The notes under the pieces: model-generated
What the model saw: the letters and a program-made list of their open reading frames with translations, nothing else
What the model was told of the DNA's origin: nothing
Databases searched by the model: none
Translations under genes and position numbers: made by a program
NCBI GenBank assembly: GCA_010094025.1
Contig: ML991802.1
Coordinates: 1-64,000, forward strand
DNA: 64,000 bases
Reading direction: 5' to 3'
Source: Viridothelium virens
Lineage: Eukaryota > Ascomycota > Dothideomycetes > Trypetheliales > Trypetheliaceae
In this document: positions 45,349 to 58,467 of the stretch, in pieces
How the letters are laid out: each line of letters begins with the position of its first letter
Position numbering within the stretch: the stretch's first letter is position 1

Positions 45349-47163
45349 TTATATTCTTGTCTTAGATACTGATCTCGGCTTCGGCTTCCAAGGACCGTAC
45401 TTCCTGTCTATCACACGGATGTCTTCTCCACGAAGGCCATACCTGGTCACCTCCAACATGCTGTTTCCTAGAATGGAATAACGGATTCCTGGGAATCCAA
45501 AATTCTCAGAGTGCTCAAAATACTGCCGATAAGTTAACTTGTCTGGAAAAACGCGATGGACAAACATGACACTCTCGAGTAGACAGCCAACTTTTTGTTG
45601 TTGAAGCAGGTCAAAATTCTCGCATGCCTGAGCGACTGTCGATCCAGGACGTAAGATAGCCATTGGTGTGCGGCTTAACAGTCCTGACGGTCTTGAACTG
45701 CTCGAGTCTCCCACAACGCAAGACACAAACAGAAGAAGAGTCTTGAGATTGGGGAGTGCGTCCAGTATGTCTGTGAGCCAGTCATCTGCATGAGCCTGTG
45801 TTGTAATGAAAATGCCTAGAGTGTCAAGATTAGGGCATGCAGTCGCAAATTCGGTCCATTTCCATCCGGATACAGTGTCTGGGAGAAGGTACACGTCCCA
45901 CATGAAGCAACGCAGATTTGAGGACCCGATTAGAGGCAGACCCGCAGATTCTGAGCTTAACTCCGCTCGAACGTCGTTCATGCGAAAATCCTTCAAAAGA
46001 GGAAAGTTTATAAGACAGAGATTCCAAAGCTCATCAAAACTGTCCGATGCTGTTGTTATCAAGTTCAACCGTTTCAGGTTTGGAGCTTCACTGAGGAACA
46101 GAGCTAGATTCCTTGGATAGCCCAATGATAAAGTTGTAAGCGAGCTCCAGTCTAGAAGCTTCTCGGACTCATCATGAGGGAGCCAAAGATCAGGGCAATA
46201 AGGCACCCAAACCTCAAAGGTTTCCAATCTACGCGAGTGTTCACAAGTCAGGCATTGTGAGCTGTCAGAAGTGTCTGAACACATTATCTGTAGGCTGTCA
46301 GGATGAGTGCCAGCATGCTCCCATGACGTTCGCGGTTGTCCAAAAGAGAAATGCTTTAGATTTGGAAACATCTCAATCGCGCCTCTGAAAATCCCAAACT
46401 CCACTTTATCTTCTTGATGACCCGAGAAGAGAGTCACGAAAAGCGCAGTGACGTTGGCGAGGGGTCCATGATATACTTTGCAGGACGAGTCAGTTACCAA
46501 TCTTTGAAAAGAAGACGACAAAAAACATGACAAAAGCTTGATAAAGTACTGATTGGTCCAGCTCGAAAGCTTCTATTTACGTGACTCATGTCGGGAAGAC
46601 AGGGAATAATGTGACATACTCATGTTTGGGACAAACCCTTCGCACGAATCTTACCCATCGCACCCATCTACGTCGAAGCAAAGGTTCACGCGTGCGCTAG
46701 GATATCTCTCAAAGAAAGTTCTCAGAGCTGAACTGCTAATTCCGCTTCTGTTTGAGTAGGTGATTTCCCGAATATTCTTCAAGCCTGGCGTGATATGAGG
46801 CATAACGAGGTCCAAGTCACCTTCTACCCCGACTCTGGGAAATTTTAAGTGCCAGATGTAGGGCAAGACATGGGACTGATCTGGCTGTTTGCACCCAGCC
46901 AAACGCTCCAGCATCGTCAGTTGCGTGTTCGGGTTTGACCTGGTTACATGGTCGCGTGTTAGATCAACGGTGCGATAAAGCAGCGGCTCTGTGATCATAT
47001 TCCATGCTCTGGAAACCCTGGCAGGAGAGAGCAGGTTGTGAGGCTTTCCATCGAATAGCTACGACAAATGCTACAATTAATCACAAATTTAAATCGGTCG
47101 GAAGCTTAGGGAGACACCTACAGCTTCCAAGATCAATAGAAGAATATCGCTAGGAATGTCCAT
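45349..47163 (-). CDS. F-box-like protein with leucine-rich C-terminal half
   Basis: Three exons, about 550 residues, from ATG at 47163. The N-terminus MDIPSDILLLILEALFDGKP with NLLSPARVSRAWNMITEPLL reads as an F-box (hydrophobic helix, L-SPARVSRAW). The remainder has degenerate leucine-rich repeats typical of fungal F-box proteins (FPNLKHFSFG, WSSLTTLSLGYPRNLALFLS, APNLKRLNL, CPNLDTLGIFI, LPNLKTLLLF). Such proteins link substrates to the SCF ubiquitin ligase through Skp1. The target is unknown. Introns: 47121-47059 (clear) and a second placed at 46671-46573 (GTAGAT...AATAG) by reading frame alone. A nearer acceptor at 46549 is also in frame. Two CxxC-type cysteines occur in the middle (SSQCLTCEH). 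Confidence 0.7.
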
Positions 47164-47965
47164 TCGGACAGAAGCAGATTGGTAGCGTGTCACACTTGCA
47201 AAGAAATCCCAAGGGATGGCGACTCCGAAGGCGACTCAGCATGCTACGGGATGTAACAAGACCAGTGGTCTTCACTCATTGTACAGACGCAGACATTTAA
47301 ACGGAAGGAATATCAGGCAGCAGCAGATGTCTCATGCAACGACTTACTGTATCCGATGTCTTCGTTGGGCATTAGCGTATTCTGATAGAAAAGAAGTTTG
47401 TAACTGGACGTTGAAGAATAGCACCAGAACCCAAGCGCTCCTTCTGATACTGATTTGCTACAAATCCTGACGAATCTCTTCATTAGACTTCAGTTCATCC
47501 ACTGAAAGATGTGAAAGATCCGGACCGTCGAAAATTGCTATTCATCAACGATTGGCCGTGCCCAAAGCTTTGTAAGGCCGGACGTAGCCTGATATATTTA
47601 AGGTTGGGCTGCGCCGCAAAAAGCAACTGGAAACCGTAGATCGTGTAGATTAATTGCGGAGCATTGCCTTTCTATCCTCGTTGGATGTCATACTGAGCTC
47701 TCATGTGGATTCTTAACGTCTTGCCGGTGCTCTCTCTCGAAGTTTGGGGAGTAGCACGAGTAATAGTTGATTGGTGTGATTGGGCAAGCACGACAAGGCC
47801 AAAACAGTACCTATCAGCCACCACCGCCAGACCCTGAAAAACTCCCCCACGCTTTCTTTGGCGGAGCCACTGGATCCAACAGGACACTCTCGACAGACCT
47901 TTGAGACGCCAAAATCACCTATACAACTTCCACCGAGGCCATTGGCTTCAGAATTATCGCCGAAG

Positions 47966-49189
47966 ATGGCACCCTCTGCTACTGTCACAGCTACTGAGGC
48001 CACAACAAGAACTCAATTGCGCGGTGCGAGTCCACCAAAGCCAGAATTGAGGACTGAGTCTCTGTTCCAAAAAAACAACGACGAAGACCGATTCCTGTGG
48101 ACATATACAGAGGAACCGCATCGGACAAGAAGACAAGCGATAATCAAAGCCCACCCAGAAGTGACCAAGCTCTGCGGGCCAGAGCCCCTAACTAAATACC
48201 TCGTCCTCCTCGTCGTCCTCCTACAAACTACCTGCGCCTACGTCCTACGCAACACCCCCGTCCTCTCCCTTCCTTTCCTCCTCACCGCGTACCTCATCGG
48301 CGCCACCGCGAACCAGAACCTCTTCCTCGCCATCCACGAAATCAGCCACAACCTCGCCTTCCGCTCGCCGCCGCTCAACCGACTCCTCGCCGTCTTCGCC
48401 AACCTCCCTATCGGCATCCCGTATTCCGCCTCCTTCCGCCCCTACCACCTGACGCACCACAAGAGCCTCGGCGTCGACGGGCTGGACACCGACCTGCCCA
48501 CCGCGCTCGAGGCCGTCTTCCTCGACAGCGTGGCGGGGAAGGCGTTCTTCTGCACCTTCCAGATCCTGTTCTATGCGCTGCGTCCGATGTTCGTGTACAA
48601 GCTGCCCCTGACGCGGATCCAGCTGTTCAACGTGGTCGCGCAGGTGGCGTTTGATGTCGCGCTGCTGCGGTTCGCCGGGGGAAGGGGGCTTGGGTATCTG
48701 ATTTTGAGCTCGTTTTTGGCGGGCTCGTTGCACCCGTGTGCGGGTCACTTCATTGCGGAGCACTATGTGTTTGCGAAGACGCAGACGCTGGCTGGGCGGA
48801 GTGGGCGTGGGGTGAAGAGCGAGGAGGCGAAGAATGTGCCGTTGCCGGAGACCTACTCGTATTATGGTCCGTTGAATGTCTTGACATATAATGTGGGCTT
48901 GCATAACGAGCATCATGACTTTCCGGCGGTACCTTGGACGAGGCTACCGGCGTTGCATAAGATTGCGAGGGACTTTTACGACGAACTCCCGTGTCATAAG
49001 AGTTGGGTGCTCGTGATGTGGCAGTTCATTTTAGATCCGGAGGTTGGCTTGTGGTGTCGGGTCAAGAGAAAGGAAGGCGGGAGGAAGGTTGGTGCCGGTG
49101 CACGCGCTGGTACAAACAATGAAGGATGGAAAGAAGAGGAATTGGGAGCAGGAGAAAAAGAAGGCAAACATATCCCAGGTGTCAAATAG
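47966..49189 (+). CDS. dsd1: Sphingolipid delta-4 desaturase
   Basis: Single exon, 407 residues from ATG at 47966. The open frame runs further up but has no earlier ATG. The N-terminal lipid-desaturase signature (DEDRFLWTYTEEPHRTRRQA) and all three histidine boxes are present: HEISH, HLTHH and HNEHHD. About four membrane helices lie between them. The enzyme introduces the 4,5-trans double bond into the dihydroceramide long-chain base in the ER, using cytochrome b5 electrons. In filamentous fungi the product feeds glucosylceramide synthesis. The C-terminal ~45 residues (GGRKVGAGARAGTNNEGWKE) are a hydrophilic extension beyond the conserved domain. The gene's GC content is higher than that of its neighbours. 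Convergent with MetAP2 (135 bp between stops). Confidence 0.95.
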   Translation: MAPSATVTATEATTRTQLRGASPPKPELRTESLFQKNNDEDRFLWTYTEEPHRTRRQAIIKAHPEVTKLCGPEPLTKYLVLLVVLLQTTCAYVLRNTPVLSLPFLLTAYLIGATANQNLFLAIHEISHNLAFRSPPLNRLLAVFANLPIGIPYSASFRPYHLTHHKSLGVDGLDTDLPTALEAVFLDSVAGKAFFCTFQILFYALRPMFVYKLPLTRIQLFNVVAQVAFDVALLRFAGGRGLGYLILSSFLAGSLHPCAGHFIAEHYVFAKTQTLAGRSGRGVKSEEAKNVPLPETYSYYGPLNVLTYNVGLHNEHHDFPAVPWTRLPALHKIARDFYDELPCHKSWVLVMWQFILDPEVGLWCRVKRKEGGRKVGAGARAGTNNEGWKEEELGAGEKEGKHIPGVK

Positions 49190-49324
49190 TGGATTGAGAC
49201 ACCAAAATCATTGTTAGATACCTATAGAATGGAGTCTGAAAGCCCATAGGCTGGCTATGGTTGCTATTGCATATTGGTATAGACGTCACACAGATCATTT
49301 CATTTCGTAAAATCGTTCAGATTC

Positions 49325-50885
<1,561 letters not shown>

Positions 50886-51181
50886 TTTTAGCAAGACGAT
50901 GATGCGATCCTCTAGATCTTGCCAATAACTTCAACGTGGAAGTTGTTGGTATCTCTGGTAACAGAGGGGCATTCAAAGTTGAGGACCATCCCGCGCCTCC
51001 CCCACTCCAGCGGTTTAAAGTGTCAGGCTGCGGGAGACCTTCTCGCTTCCGTTTCCCTCGCCGCACCTTCCCTTGTGCCCAAGAGAATACCATCCAGCCA
51101 TTTTATCCTATTTCGTCATTACATTCAACCTTGACTTGCAAAACACTATCCGCCAACCACGATACGCAACGGTCATGAGGG
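50886..51181. promoter_or_regulatory. Shared divergent promoter, MetAP2 / J-protein
   Basis: 296 bp between two outward-facing start codons, so both promoters and 5' UTRs lie here. No defined element is recognised. Confidence 0.55.
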
Positions 51182-52253
51182 ATGCTCTATCGCCTACCTC
51201 CACACCCGCGACTCGCCAATTACCGACAATGGCAGTCCCTGACCTATGGTTCAAAGTCGAATGGTCTTCAATTCCACAGCAGTGCTCGCGTGCACCAAAA
51301 CGATAACCCACCGAACCACTACGAAACCCTTGACCTCTCTCCCGACGCCTCTCCATCCGACATCAAAAAGTACACGAATCCCCCCCATTTCCAAACCCTC
51401 AATCCCCTCACCTCCCTCCCGCTAACTTCTTCGCCCCTTTCCCCCCGGAAACAGACAATTCTACACCCTCTCCAAACGCCACCACCCCGACCTCCACCCC
51501 CACGACCCGGACGCCTCCCCCCGCTTTGTCGCCATCACCACCGCCTACACCACCCTCTCCGACCCCACCTCTCGCCGCCGCTACGACGCCTCCCTCTTTC
51601 CCGCTTCCTCCTCCTCGTCAGCAGCCGGCCGCACCGGCTCCTTCAGCAGCGCCAGCGCAAACAGCAGTCCCGCAGGCGGACGCCCTGCATCCGGCCTCTC
51701 GAAGCGGCGTGGCACGTTCCGCGGGCCGCCGCCGAGCTTCTATCGGAGCGGAGGGTGGGGCGCGGCGAGCGCGAAGAGGAGGGCGAATGCTGGGTTTAGG
51801 CATGAAGAGGGGGGCTCGGATTCGGGCTCGGCTGGGTCGTCGGCCTCGTCGTCTGCTGCGGGAGGGGATGCTGCAGGAGGTGGCTACACGGGGTCTACAG
51901 AGGGCGGGACGTATACAGGTGCGAGCGGCGCGTTTGGCGCGGGCTCGTTTTCGGGCTTTGCTGGTGGTGGTGGTGGCAGTGGTGGAGCGGTGGATGATGA
52001 GGTGCCGCATTTTGATCGGGCGGGTCATTTTCGGACGCAGCAGAAAGTGGAGGGGCATCGGAATCGGAGGGGACCGGTGGACGCGTGGGGAAATGAGATC
52101 GGTGGGGTAGGCGGTGGGAGTGGGAGCTTGTTGATGAGCTTTGTGGTGTTGACAGGTGTAGTAGCTGGATGTGTAATGATACCGAACCTGTTTATGAGGG
52201 CGGGCCCGGGAACGAGGGGGAATGGGGAGGAGGGCAAAAGGAGGGCAGGCTGA
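51182..52253 (+). CDS. J-domain protein with C-terminal membrane helix (probably mitochondrial)
   Basis: Two exons, about 328 residues, from ATG at 51182. The first ~40 residues are basic and Ser-rich and could be a mitochondrial presequence. The J domain follows (NHYETLDLSPDASPSDIKKQ, then YTLSKRHHPDLHPHDP with the HPD motif, and FVAITTAYTTLSDPTSRRRY). A Ser/Gly-rich disordered segment comes next, then a conserved-looking HFDRAGHFRTQQKVEGHRNR and a hydrophobic helix near the end (LLMSFVVLTGVVAGCVMIPN). J proteins stimulate Hsp70 ATPase. Here Hsp70 would be recruited to a membrane, by inference. Intron 51370-51454 splits Lys-Lys just before the HPD helix. Exon 2 is unusually GC-rich, and this gives long false frames on the other strand. 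Confidence 0.85.
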
Positions 52254-52530
52254 GATAGATGGCATTGTGTATATTGGATGCTGTACGAGATGAGTCAAAA
52301 TTGGGCTCTTGTACATATTCGACCGGGATTTCGGGAAGATCGGAAGTATGAGTTGCCAAGCTGAGATCGAATAGTGGCCTGTTGTCACTCGTAAACATTA
52401 TGCAACCCATCCATCCAGTCTTCTCCTCTGAATTGTGTTAACACACTATACTACAGTCTAACCTACGTGAAACCTCATCTACTGCGCTCCCCTTTATCTG
52501 GCCCCTCCCCTCATATGTATTTGTACACGC

Positions 52531-53837
52531 TTAACCTTCGAAAACAAAGCTAGTACCGACTTTATGCCCAGCTTCGTTTAGTTTCTTCGTGTCAAGGGAG
52601 AGACCGACACCAAACGTGAGTCCCGAGTTGACCTTAGTGTTGTACGCAAGAGCAGCAATGCCTTGGTCGTTGATCTTGGCCTGCAACTGAGTCAGCACCA
52701 TGCCAAGGAACTACGCCGAGAAAAACTCTTACTTTCGCGAAAGATGCCGGGTCGAGTTTGTACTTCGTAGCAAGCTCGAGGCCCATTGTGTTACCAGACT
52801 TGGCGTCATAGGTAGTCTTAGCGCCAGCCTCAACCTGACTGTTGACTTTGTGGTAATATGATGCTGCGAAGACCTGCATGTTGTTGGTAGATGTAAGAGC
52901 AGCGGTGTAGGCAGGGGTCTGGTATCCGATGGCGGCAGAGTATCGAGTGATGGCAGCCTTGGTCACATCGTATCCGGCTTCACCACCCACGAGAAAGCCC
53001 TCATACCCAGCCACGGCGTCGATGATGGCAGAAAGATTGCCGGCGGCGCTACGATCGAAGAAGGCGCGAGTGTGGAAAGCCGGTTGCTTGAAGTGGAAGT
53101 TGACTTTTTGACCCTTGTCGCCTGATTCGGGTGAAAAAAGGTTCTGAACTTCCGCCTTCAGGCCCTTGGCAATGGTGTTGTCGAACTCGAATTTGGTATC
53201 CGCGATCTTTTGGGTTGTCCATCCTTGAGTGATGGTGACGCCTGGACGGTAATACGTCAGTAACGCATGAACTTGTGTCGACCGTCGACCTTCAACAATG
53301 GTGGGAACGTAAAAGGTATGGAGTGAAACGCTTTTCGTCCGCGTGCGATGAAAAGGGATTGAGACTTGGTGAAGATTGAAATATATACCCTGTTGGGCGG
53401 TGAATTTTCCCTCAACCTGCGGAAATAATAAGGTCAGCATGGTCTCATCCCTATCAATTGGAGATGCGAGTGACTCACAGATCCAGAGGTTGCAGCATCG
53501 TGAGTGTTCTTTCCCTTCATGGTGACAGCGACGCCATCAGGGGTTTTCAATTTGACCTGGAGGTCAGCTAGCAAGGCGATATTAGCAGGGAGAATGATGC
53601 AGGACGTCGAGAGCTTTCACCTGCGGCGACATGGTAGAAGTCCTTGCTGAGTAGCTGTACAAACAACACTTAGCGAACGGACTCTCCTTCAAATGAGTGA
53701 CGCTGGTGACTCACATCATTTGCGGATTTCGCAATGTCGGAGAAAGCTGGGATGGGTATCTGAAAGGAAGCTCTTTGCACGTTGCTAGCCCGGGTATCGG
53801 AGGGCTTTGAGACGTCTGAGAAATCTGGGACAGACAT
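52531..53837 (-). CDS. por1: Mitochondrial porin (VDAC)
   Basis: Six or seven exons. Conserved VDAC segments: IPAFSDIAKSANDLLSKDFYH, VKLKTPDGVAVTMKGKNTHD, SGSVEGKFTAQQGVTITQGW, KFEFDNTIAKGLKAEV (with the family GLK), a 19-strand barrel body, TMGLELATKYKLDPASF and the closing GHKVGTSFVFEG. It forms the outer-membrane channel for ATP and metabolites. Introns: 53714-53655, 53620-53568, 53478-53417, 53388-53242 and 52732-52681. Read straight from ATG 53837 the protein has 310 residues, about 25 more than family norms. The extra N-terminal part MSVPDFSDVSKPSD partly mimics IPAFSDIAKSAND. A 72-nt in-frame intron right after ATG-TCT (ending TTTCAG) would give 286 residues, the usual size. Confidence 0.94.
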
Positions 53838-54347
53838 GGCGAAGGCGTAGAATGTGAAGGTGGAAGACGATATGTACGTGGGCAGGTGGAGAATGAACAA
53901 TTGGGTTTGTTGAGGGTGAAAAAAGGAGGATTGATAGAGTCGAGGTGAGCTTCCAATGAAAACAAAACTGCGTGCACGAGCAGCGCTAGCCCGCCAGGGC
54001 TGCCCTGCTCTGCTTGCCTCATCCCGTCAAACTACCTACCTTCGTCGCATCTTTCCATATATTAAATCATAGTTCCTACACAAGGCTCTCTATCAGATCG
54101 CATCATTTATTGTGGACAAGCAAAATCGATGGAGTTTCTCTGATCAATCATATAGCCAAGACACTTCATATGATATACTTCGAAGTACAATAGCACCTAT
54201 AAAATCAGCTTTATGCTCTATCATGCCTGGAGATGCCAGAATAAACTAAGATATTCCACCCTTTTACTCCTTACTCCATACTCCAAGAGCTCCTATGCCA
54301 AGTCTATGCGCCTCCATGCTGTAGGTGGAATCTTCCCTGAATGTAGC
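53838..54347. other. Gap between asparagine synthetase 3' end and VDAC 5' end
   Basis: About 510 bp containing the VDAC promoter and the downstream flank of the asparagine synthetase gene, both on the minus strand. Nothing else is seen. Confidence 0.5.
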
Positions 54348-56351
54348 TCATTCCATAGTGGGACTACCTTGTTGCTCCTCGTATTTGTTCACGTGAGTGG
54401 ATATAGCGCTGTGACGGATCAGAATGCAGTCCCACAAAAAGTCACATTTCAACTTACCGTCCGCTGGGATCCGTCTGTTTGGACCAGGTTGGCGTCCACC
54501 GCATCACTGTGGAGGCACAGTATGGCGGGAAATGCTCATCGAACATACAACGGTACCAGTATCTACTATAGTTAGCACGAATCCCCTGATATGGGAATTT
54601 TCTCACTCACGCTTCCTTTGTGTCAGGAACATCGTCGCCCCATTCAGGCTTGGGATTCTTCAGATCATCATCACTAACGTGTAGCTCCGCATTGTCCTTC
54701 AATGCATCGATCCACCCGTACCCGACCCCATCGCTGAATTGCTCTTTCTGTCGCCAGAGAATGTGTTCAGGTAGGTAAGGTTTCGTATTCGGCTCGTCAG
54801 TAGTGTCAAAAGCCTTTCTGAGTATATACTTCTCAATTCGATCCTTCGTTATCATCTTCTCTGCAGGATCGATGTTCATTGCGACGTCCAGGAACTGCTT
54901 GTCAAGGAACGGAACACGAGCTTCCACGCCCCACGCTGATGTTGATTTGTTCGCTCTCAAGCAGTCGGCTAGATGGAGGTTCTGGACACGCCGAATCGTC
55001 TCCTCATGAAATGCCTTCTTGTCAGGCGCAGCATGGAAGTAGAGATACCCACCGAAGATCTCATCACTGCCTTCTCCACTCAAAACCATCTTGACTCCCA
55101 TGGCCTTGATTTTGCGGCTGAGTAGGAACATAGGAGTGGACGCTCTGATCGTTGTCACGTCGTAAGTCTCAAGATGGAAAATGACATCCGACAGAGCGTT
55201 CAATCCATCTTCAATGGTAAATGTAAAGCTGTGGTGTATTGTCCCCAGAAATTTGGCGACTTCCAGAGCGGCTTTGGAGTCAGGAGCACCAGGCAAACCA
55301 ATAGAGAAGGAATGTAATTTGTCGCCAGTAAACCCCACTGAAGAAAGTCGATATTCATCGTCAACACCTGCGAGATCCTCTTCGCTACCTTGCTCATGAA
55401 CACCATTGACTTCTCCATTCTGCGTAGCTTGCAATCGCTCTTGCAACTTCAGTATCTCACGTTTTGTGATTGATGCGACTAGGCTCGAATCAAGTCCGCC
55501 AGAAAGCAAAACCCCATATGGTACCTCCGCCATCAACCGCTTTCTTACCGAGCGTTCAAACGTTGAGCGGAGGAGCTTGTAGTCCACAGGCGTACTCGGC
55601 ACATTGCTGGGTTCCAGGAGCCATTGAGGGTTGTAGTAACGCGTAATGGAGTCGGTCTTGGAATCGTATACATGACCAGGTGGAAAATAGGAGATGTCGT
55701 CGCAAACTGGGTGAAGACATTTGAGCTCCGATGCGAAGTATACGGCCCCAGGCGTTTTACTGGATCTGCCAATGTAAAAGGTGGTAATGCCAATAGGATC
55801 TCGGGCTGCAATCACTCTATTCTGGGCCTTATCATGCAGGACCCAGGAGAACATTCCATCAAGATACTTTGGCGCATCAATTCCGTGCTCAATGTACTAT
55901 GCCGATTATCAGCAAGTGTGCCAAATCACATAGATAAATTTCTGTACCAGGGGTATAATGACTTCGCAGTCAGAATGCGTTTTGAAAGTATAGGGATTCT
56001 TAAGATGATGCCTTCGAAGTATCTTGTGATTGTATATTTCTCCATTGACCGCCAATGCTATCGTGCCATCTTCACTAAGAAGGGGTTGGGCTCCGGTGTC
56101 TACGCCCACAATTGACAGCCGTTCATGGACCAGGATGGTATTGCTAGCGATATGGTTTCCACTCCAGTCTGGGCCGCGGTGTCGCACCGCCTTGCCCATG
56201 CGCAAAGCAGTGGGCTTGAACTTCTGCACATCTGGGTGGCTTCAGAAAGAATGAGTCAGCGCAAGGTCAACAAAGTGGTGCATATGATCCATTGACGCTC
56301 TTTTTCGAGACAGGCTGAAACATACCAGTGGCAAGCAAATATGCCACACAT
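54348..56351 (-). CDS. asn2: Asparagine synthetase (glutamine-hydrolysing)
   Basis: Five exons, about 589 residues. The start [12 protein letters not shown] puts the catalytic Cys2 of the glutaminase domain at the N-terminus after processing. Other glutaminase marks are [19 protein letters not shown] and NGEIYNH. The synthetase domain has the PP-loop [15 protein letters not shown] and the acceptor-site [11 protein letters not shown]. The family C-terminus appears only after two short 3' exons: [20 protein letters not shown] with [20 protein letters not shown], ending QQGSPTME. It converts aspartate and glutamine to asparagine in the cytosol. A 21-residue acidic insert (around [20 protein letters not shown]) follows the PP-loop region. 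Introns: 56325-56240, 55947-55897, 54610-54563 and 54457-54409. Confidence 0.96.
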
Positions 56352-56908
56352 TTTGATCTGTAATATCGAAAGTTCTGAGCTATAGTTTGGGAGTTGGAGG
56401 ATTTCTGGGTCATATGAAGATTAAGTGGCAGGACTGAAATTCGAGGTCGGCCGATTTCGCTGTGATCTGCCCCACTACGCGCGATCGCCTGTGATAGCGG
56501 AAAAGGCCCATCCAGCTCATAAGAGAGTCTAAGCTCGAGAAAGCTAGAGGGTATGTCTCTGAATAATAAGGCAAGTGGTTTTACAAGCGAAAGATGTTGC
56601 AAAGGAAAGATGATTATTTCCAAATGTTGTCAATTGAAACTTTCTACCTATTCTTGTGAGTATACAGGGGAAGACTGTTCGCGCCGCTAACCATCTGATC
56701 GGAAGAGACGGAAACAACCATGTGGAAACCGAGACACTGACATGTTCTAATGATGGATGATGTTAAGAACACGGGGGAATTGCGAGGGACGAAAATGCCG
56801 CTTGAGCATACGTGTGCCGGTTTACACCAGAATACCGATAGGTTCCGACTACGTTCTCTTTCAAGATAGGGCGCTCCTCGACCAAGAAAGCAAACAAAGA
56901 ACCAGAGC
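56352..56908. other. Gap between asparagine synthetase and VAP genes
   Basis: About 560 bp holding the asparagine synthetase promoter and the 3' flank of the VAP gene. Open frames across it have no support. Confidence 0.45.
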
Positions 56909-58081
56909 TCAGAAGAAGAAATAGGCCAATAAGAAGCTAAGTAGGCAGAGACCAGCGACAATCTGTACGGGGACTCCACTTGCCGGGACCCGCTGAATTC
57001 CTTGGCCAGTAGTTCCAGTGGTAATTCTCTCCTTTGAATCTTGATTCACCGCATCGGACTTCCTTTGTCGAAGACCTTGCTCTTCAACCTGCTGTCGGAG
57101 TTTGGTGATCGTCGCTTTAGCATCTGCGAGCTGCTGTTTCACGTCATCCGTTGATGTGGGAATGGCGTTCGAAACACCAGCCACTGCAGCACCAATCGTC
57201 GACTGAGTGGACTGTGCTGGATTCGTCGCAGAGCCGCGTATTTGCCCGAGATCCTTGGCATCTTCTGGTTTTGATTCTGGTCTCGAGACGGAGCCTACTG
57301 CTGGCACGCCTGACTGGCGCTGTGGTGTAGTATTTTCTGGTGATCCGTATTGAGAAGGCTCATCGAGATGATGTACGCCATTCACCTGTTTAGATGGGGT
57401 GGTTGTAGTACCATCCGTTGACGGTGGTAGAAATGAGACCCGAATCTTTTTCTCCTGGATTGCACTCTTATCGGTTGATTCGATGTGTTGCCACTAAGAT
57501 CGCGTAAGCGCGCAGCCTTCCCATTTGTATGCATTACTTTTTGATAGACGTACAATGGTTGAAACATTGCCAGTATCTTTATCGGCGGGGACGGCAACGG
57601 ACTGCACAAGAAACTTATCGCGACATCGTGCATCAGGTGGCGGATCTTCCTTCATGGCTTGGAGTAGCACTAAAACTAAGTCATTGCTGCGTGAGCTATG
57701 GTATCTCTTGAGGGCCAACCTTGGACTTCCACATCTTGGCCAGGGGGAATTTGTCCCGAGTTAGGTCGGACGCAATACCTATAAGCTTTGTAAGTCTCAT
57801 ATCATTGAAAAGGCTGATCCATCGCAATCGTACTGCTTCGGCGCAGTCGTTTTGACCTAGATAGAGGATTAGCGATCAACAGAGACCCCATAGAACAGGA
57901 GTGATTGTCAGACCTTGAATGCTACAGACGCCGCATTAGGATTGCGCAGTCTTAGGGTTTGCGAGACTTCGTGAGTGAAAGGCCCTTGATAGTTTCCGTC
58001 AGCTCTGTGAGTGGGGAATGCACTGGGGGGTTTCCCCGTACGCTTAAAGCCCAACTCGGCTGGCTGCAGCTCGAGGGACAT
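56909..58081 (-). CDS. scs2: VAP / Scs2-type ER membrane protein (MSP domain)
   Basis: Six exons, about 299 residues, from ATG at 58081. The MSP domain is rebuilt by splicing: MSLELQPAELGFKRPFTHEV, TLRLRNPNAASVAFKVKTTA, PKQYCVRPNSGQIPPGQDVE (FFAT-binding face) and LLQAMKEDPPPDARCRDKFL. A Ser/Thr/Pro linker, a coiled coil (VKQQLADAKATITKLRQQVE) and a C-terminal tail anchor (VQIVAGLCLLSFLLAYFFF) follow. This is the standard VAP layout. VAPs sit in the ER and tether lipid-transfer and other FFAT-motif proteins at contact sites. Introns: 58041-57985, 57913-57857, 57833-57779, 57719-57676 (44 nt) and 57553-57494. One exon is only 23 nt. Confidence 0.94.
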
Positions 58082-58467
58082 GGTTACTTGGTGCAGCGAT
58101 TATCGTTAGGCAAGATGAGAAGAGTAGCGGATAGGATTTGTAGGTCGCAGAATCTACGCAACACGTTGTAAACAAGGTGGAGCCAAGAGCGTGGTTGGAG
58201 AGTGGTTTCCCTGAGTTACGTTACGTAGGTAGAGCCGCCGACGGGTACTCGTGGTACTCACAAATCGCCCCCACTATGTATGGTTGAGCAGAACCAAAGC
58301 TATTCCTGATTGATTATGTGACTTTTGCCTTCTGCCTTCTGCCTTCTATCTTCTGCAAAACCTTACACTTCCATCAACTTATCTAAGTTTGAGGTTTCCT
58401 CTTTTCCTAGGCGACTACAGTCTCTTCGCCGAAGTCGCACATCGCCACCAAAACTTCGTCAATCAAG
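58082..58467. promoter_or_regulatory. Shared divergent promoter, VAP / UBX protein
   Basis: 386 bp between outward-facing start codons. A CTTCTGCCTT-type short tandem repeat (about 58327-58350, three near copies of TTCTGCC) is present. No known element is assigned. Confidence 0.5.

Noticed and set aside
48245-48916. 223-codon minus-strand frame
   Set aside because: Antisense to the desaturase histidine-box region. Basic, low-complexity product.
51526-52388. Long frames on both strands over J-protein exon 2
   Set aside because: They arise from high GC content with few stops. Only the spliced frame carries the J domain and the membrane helix.
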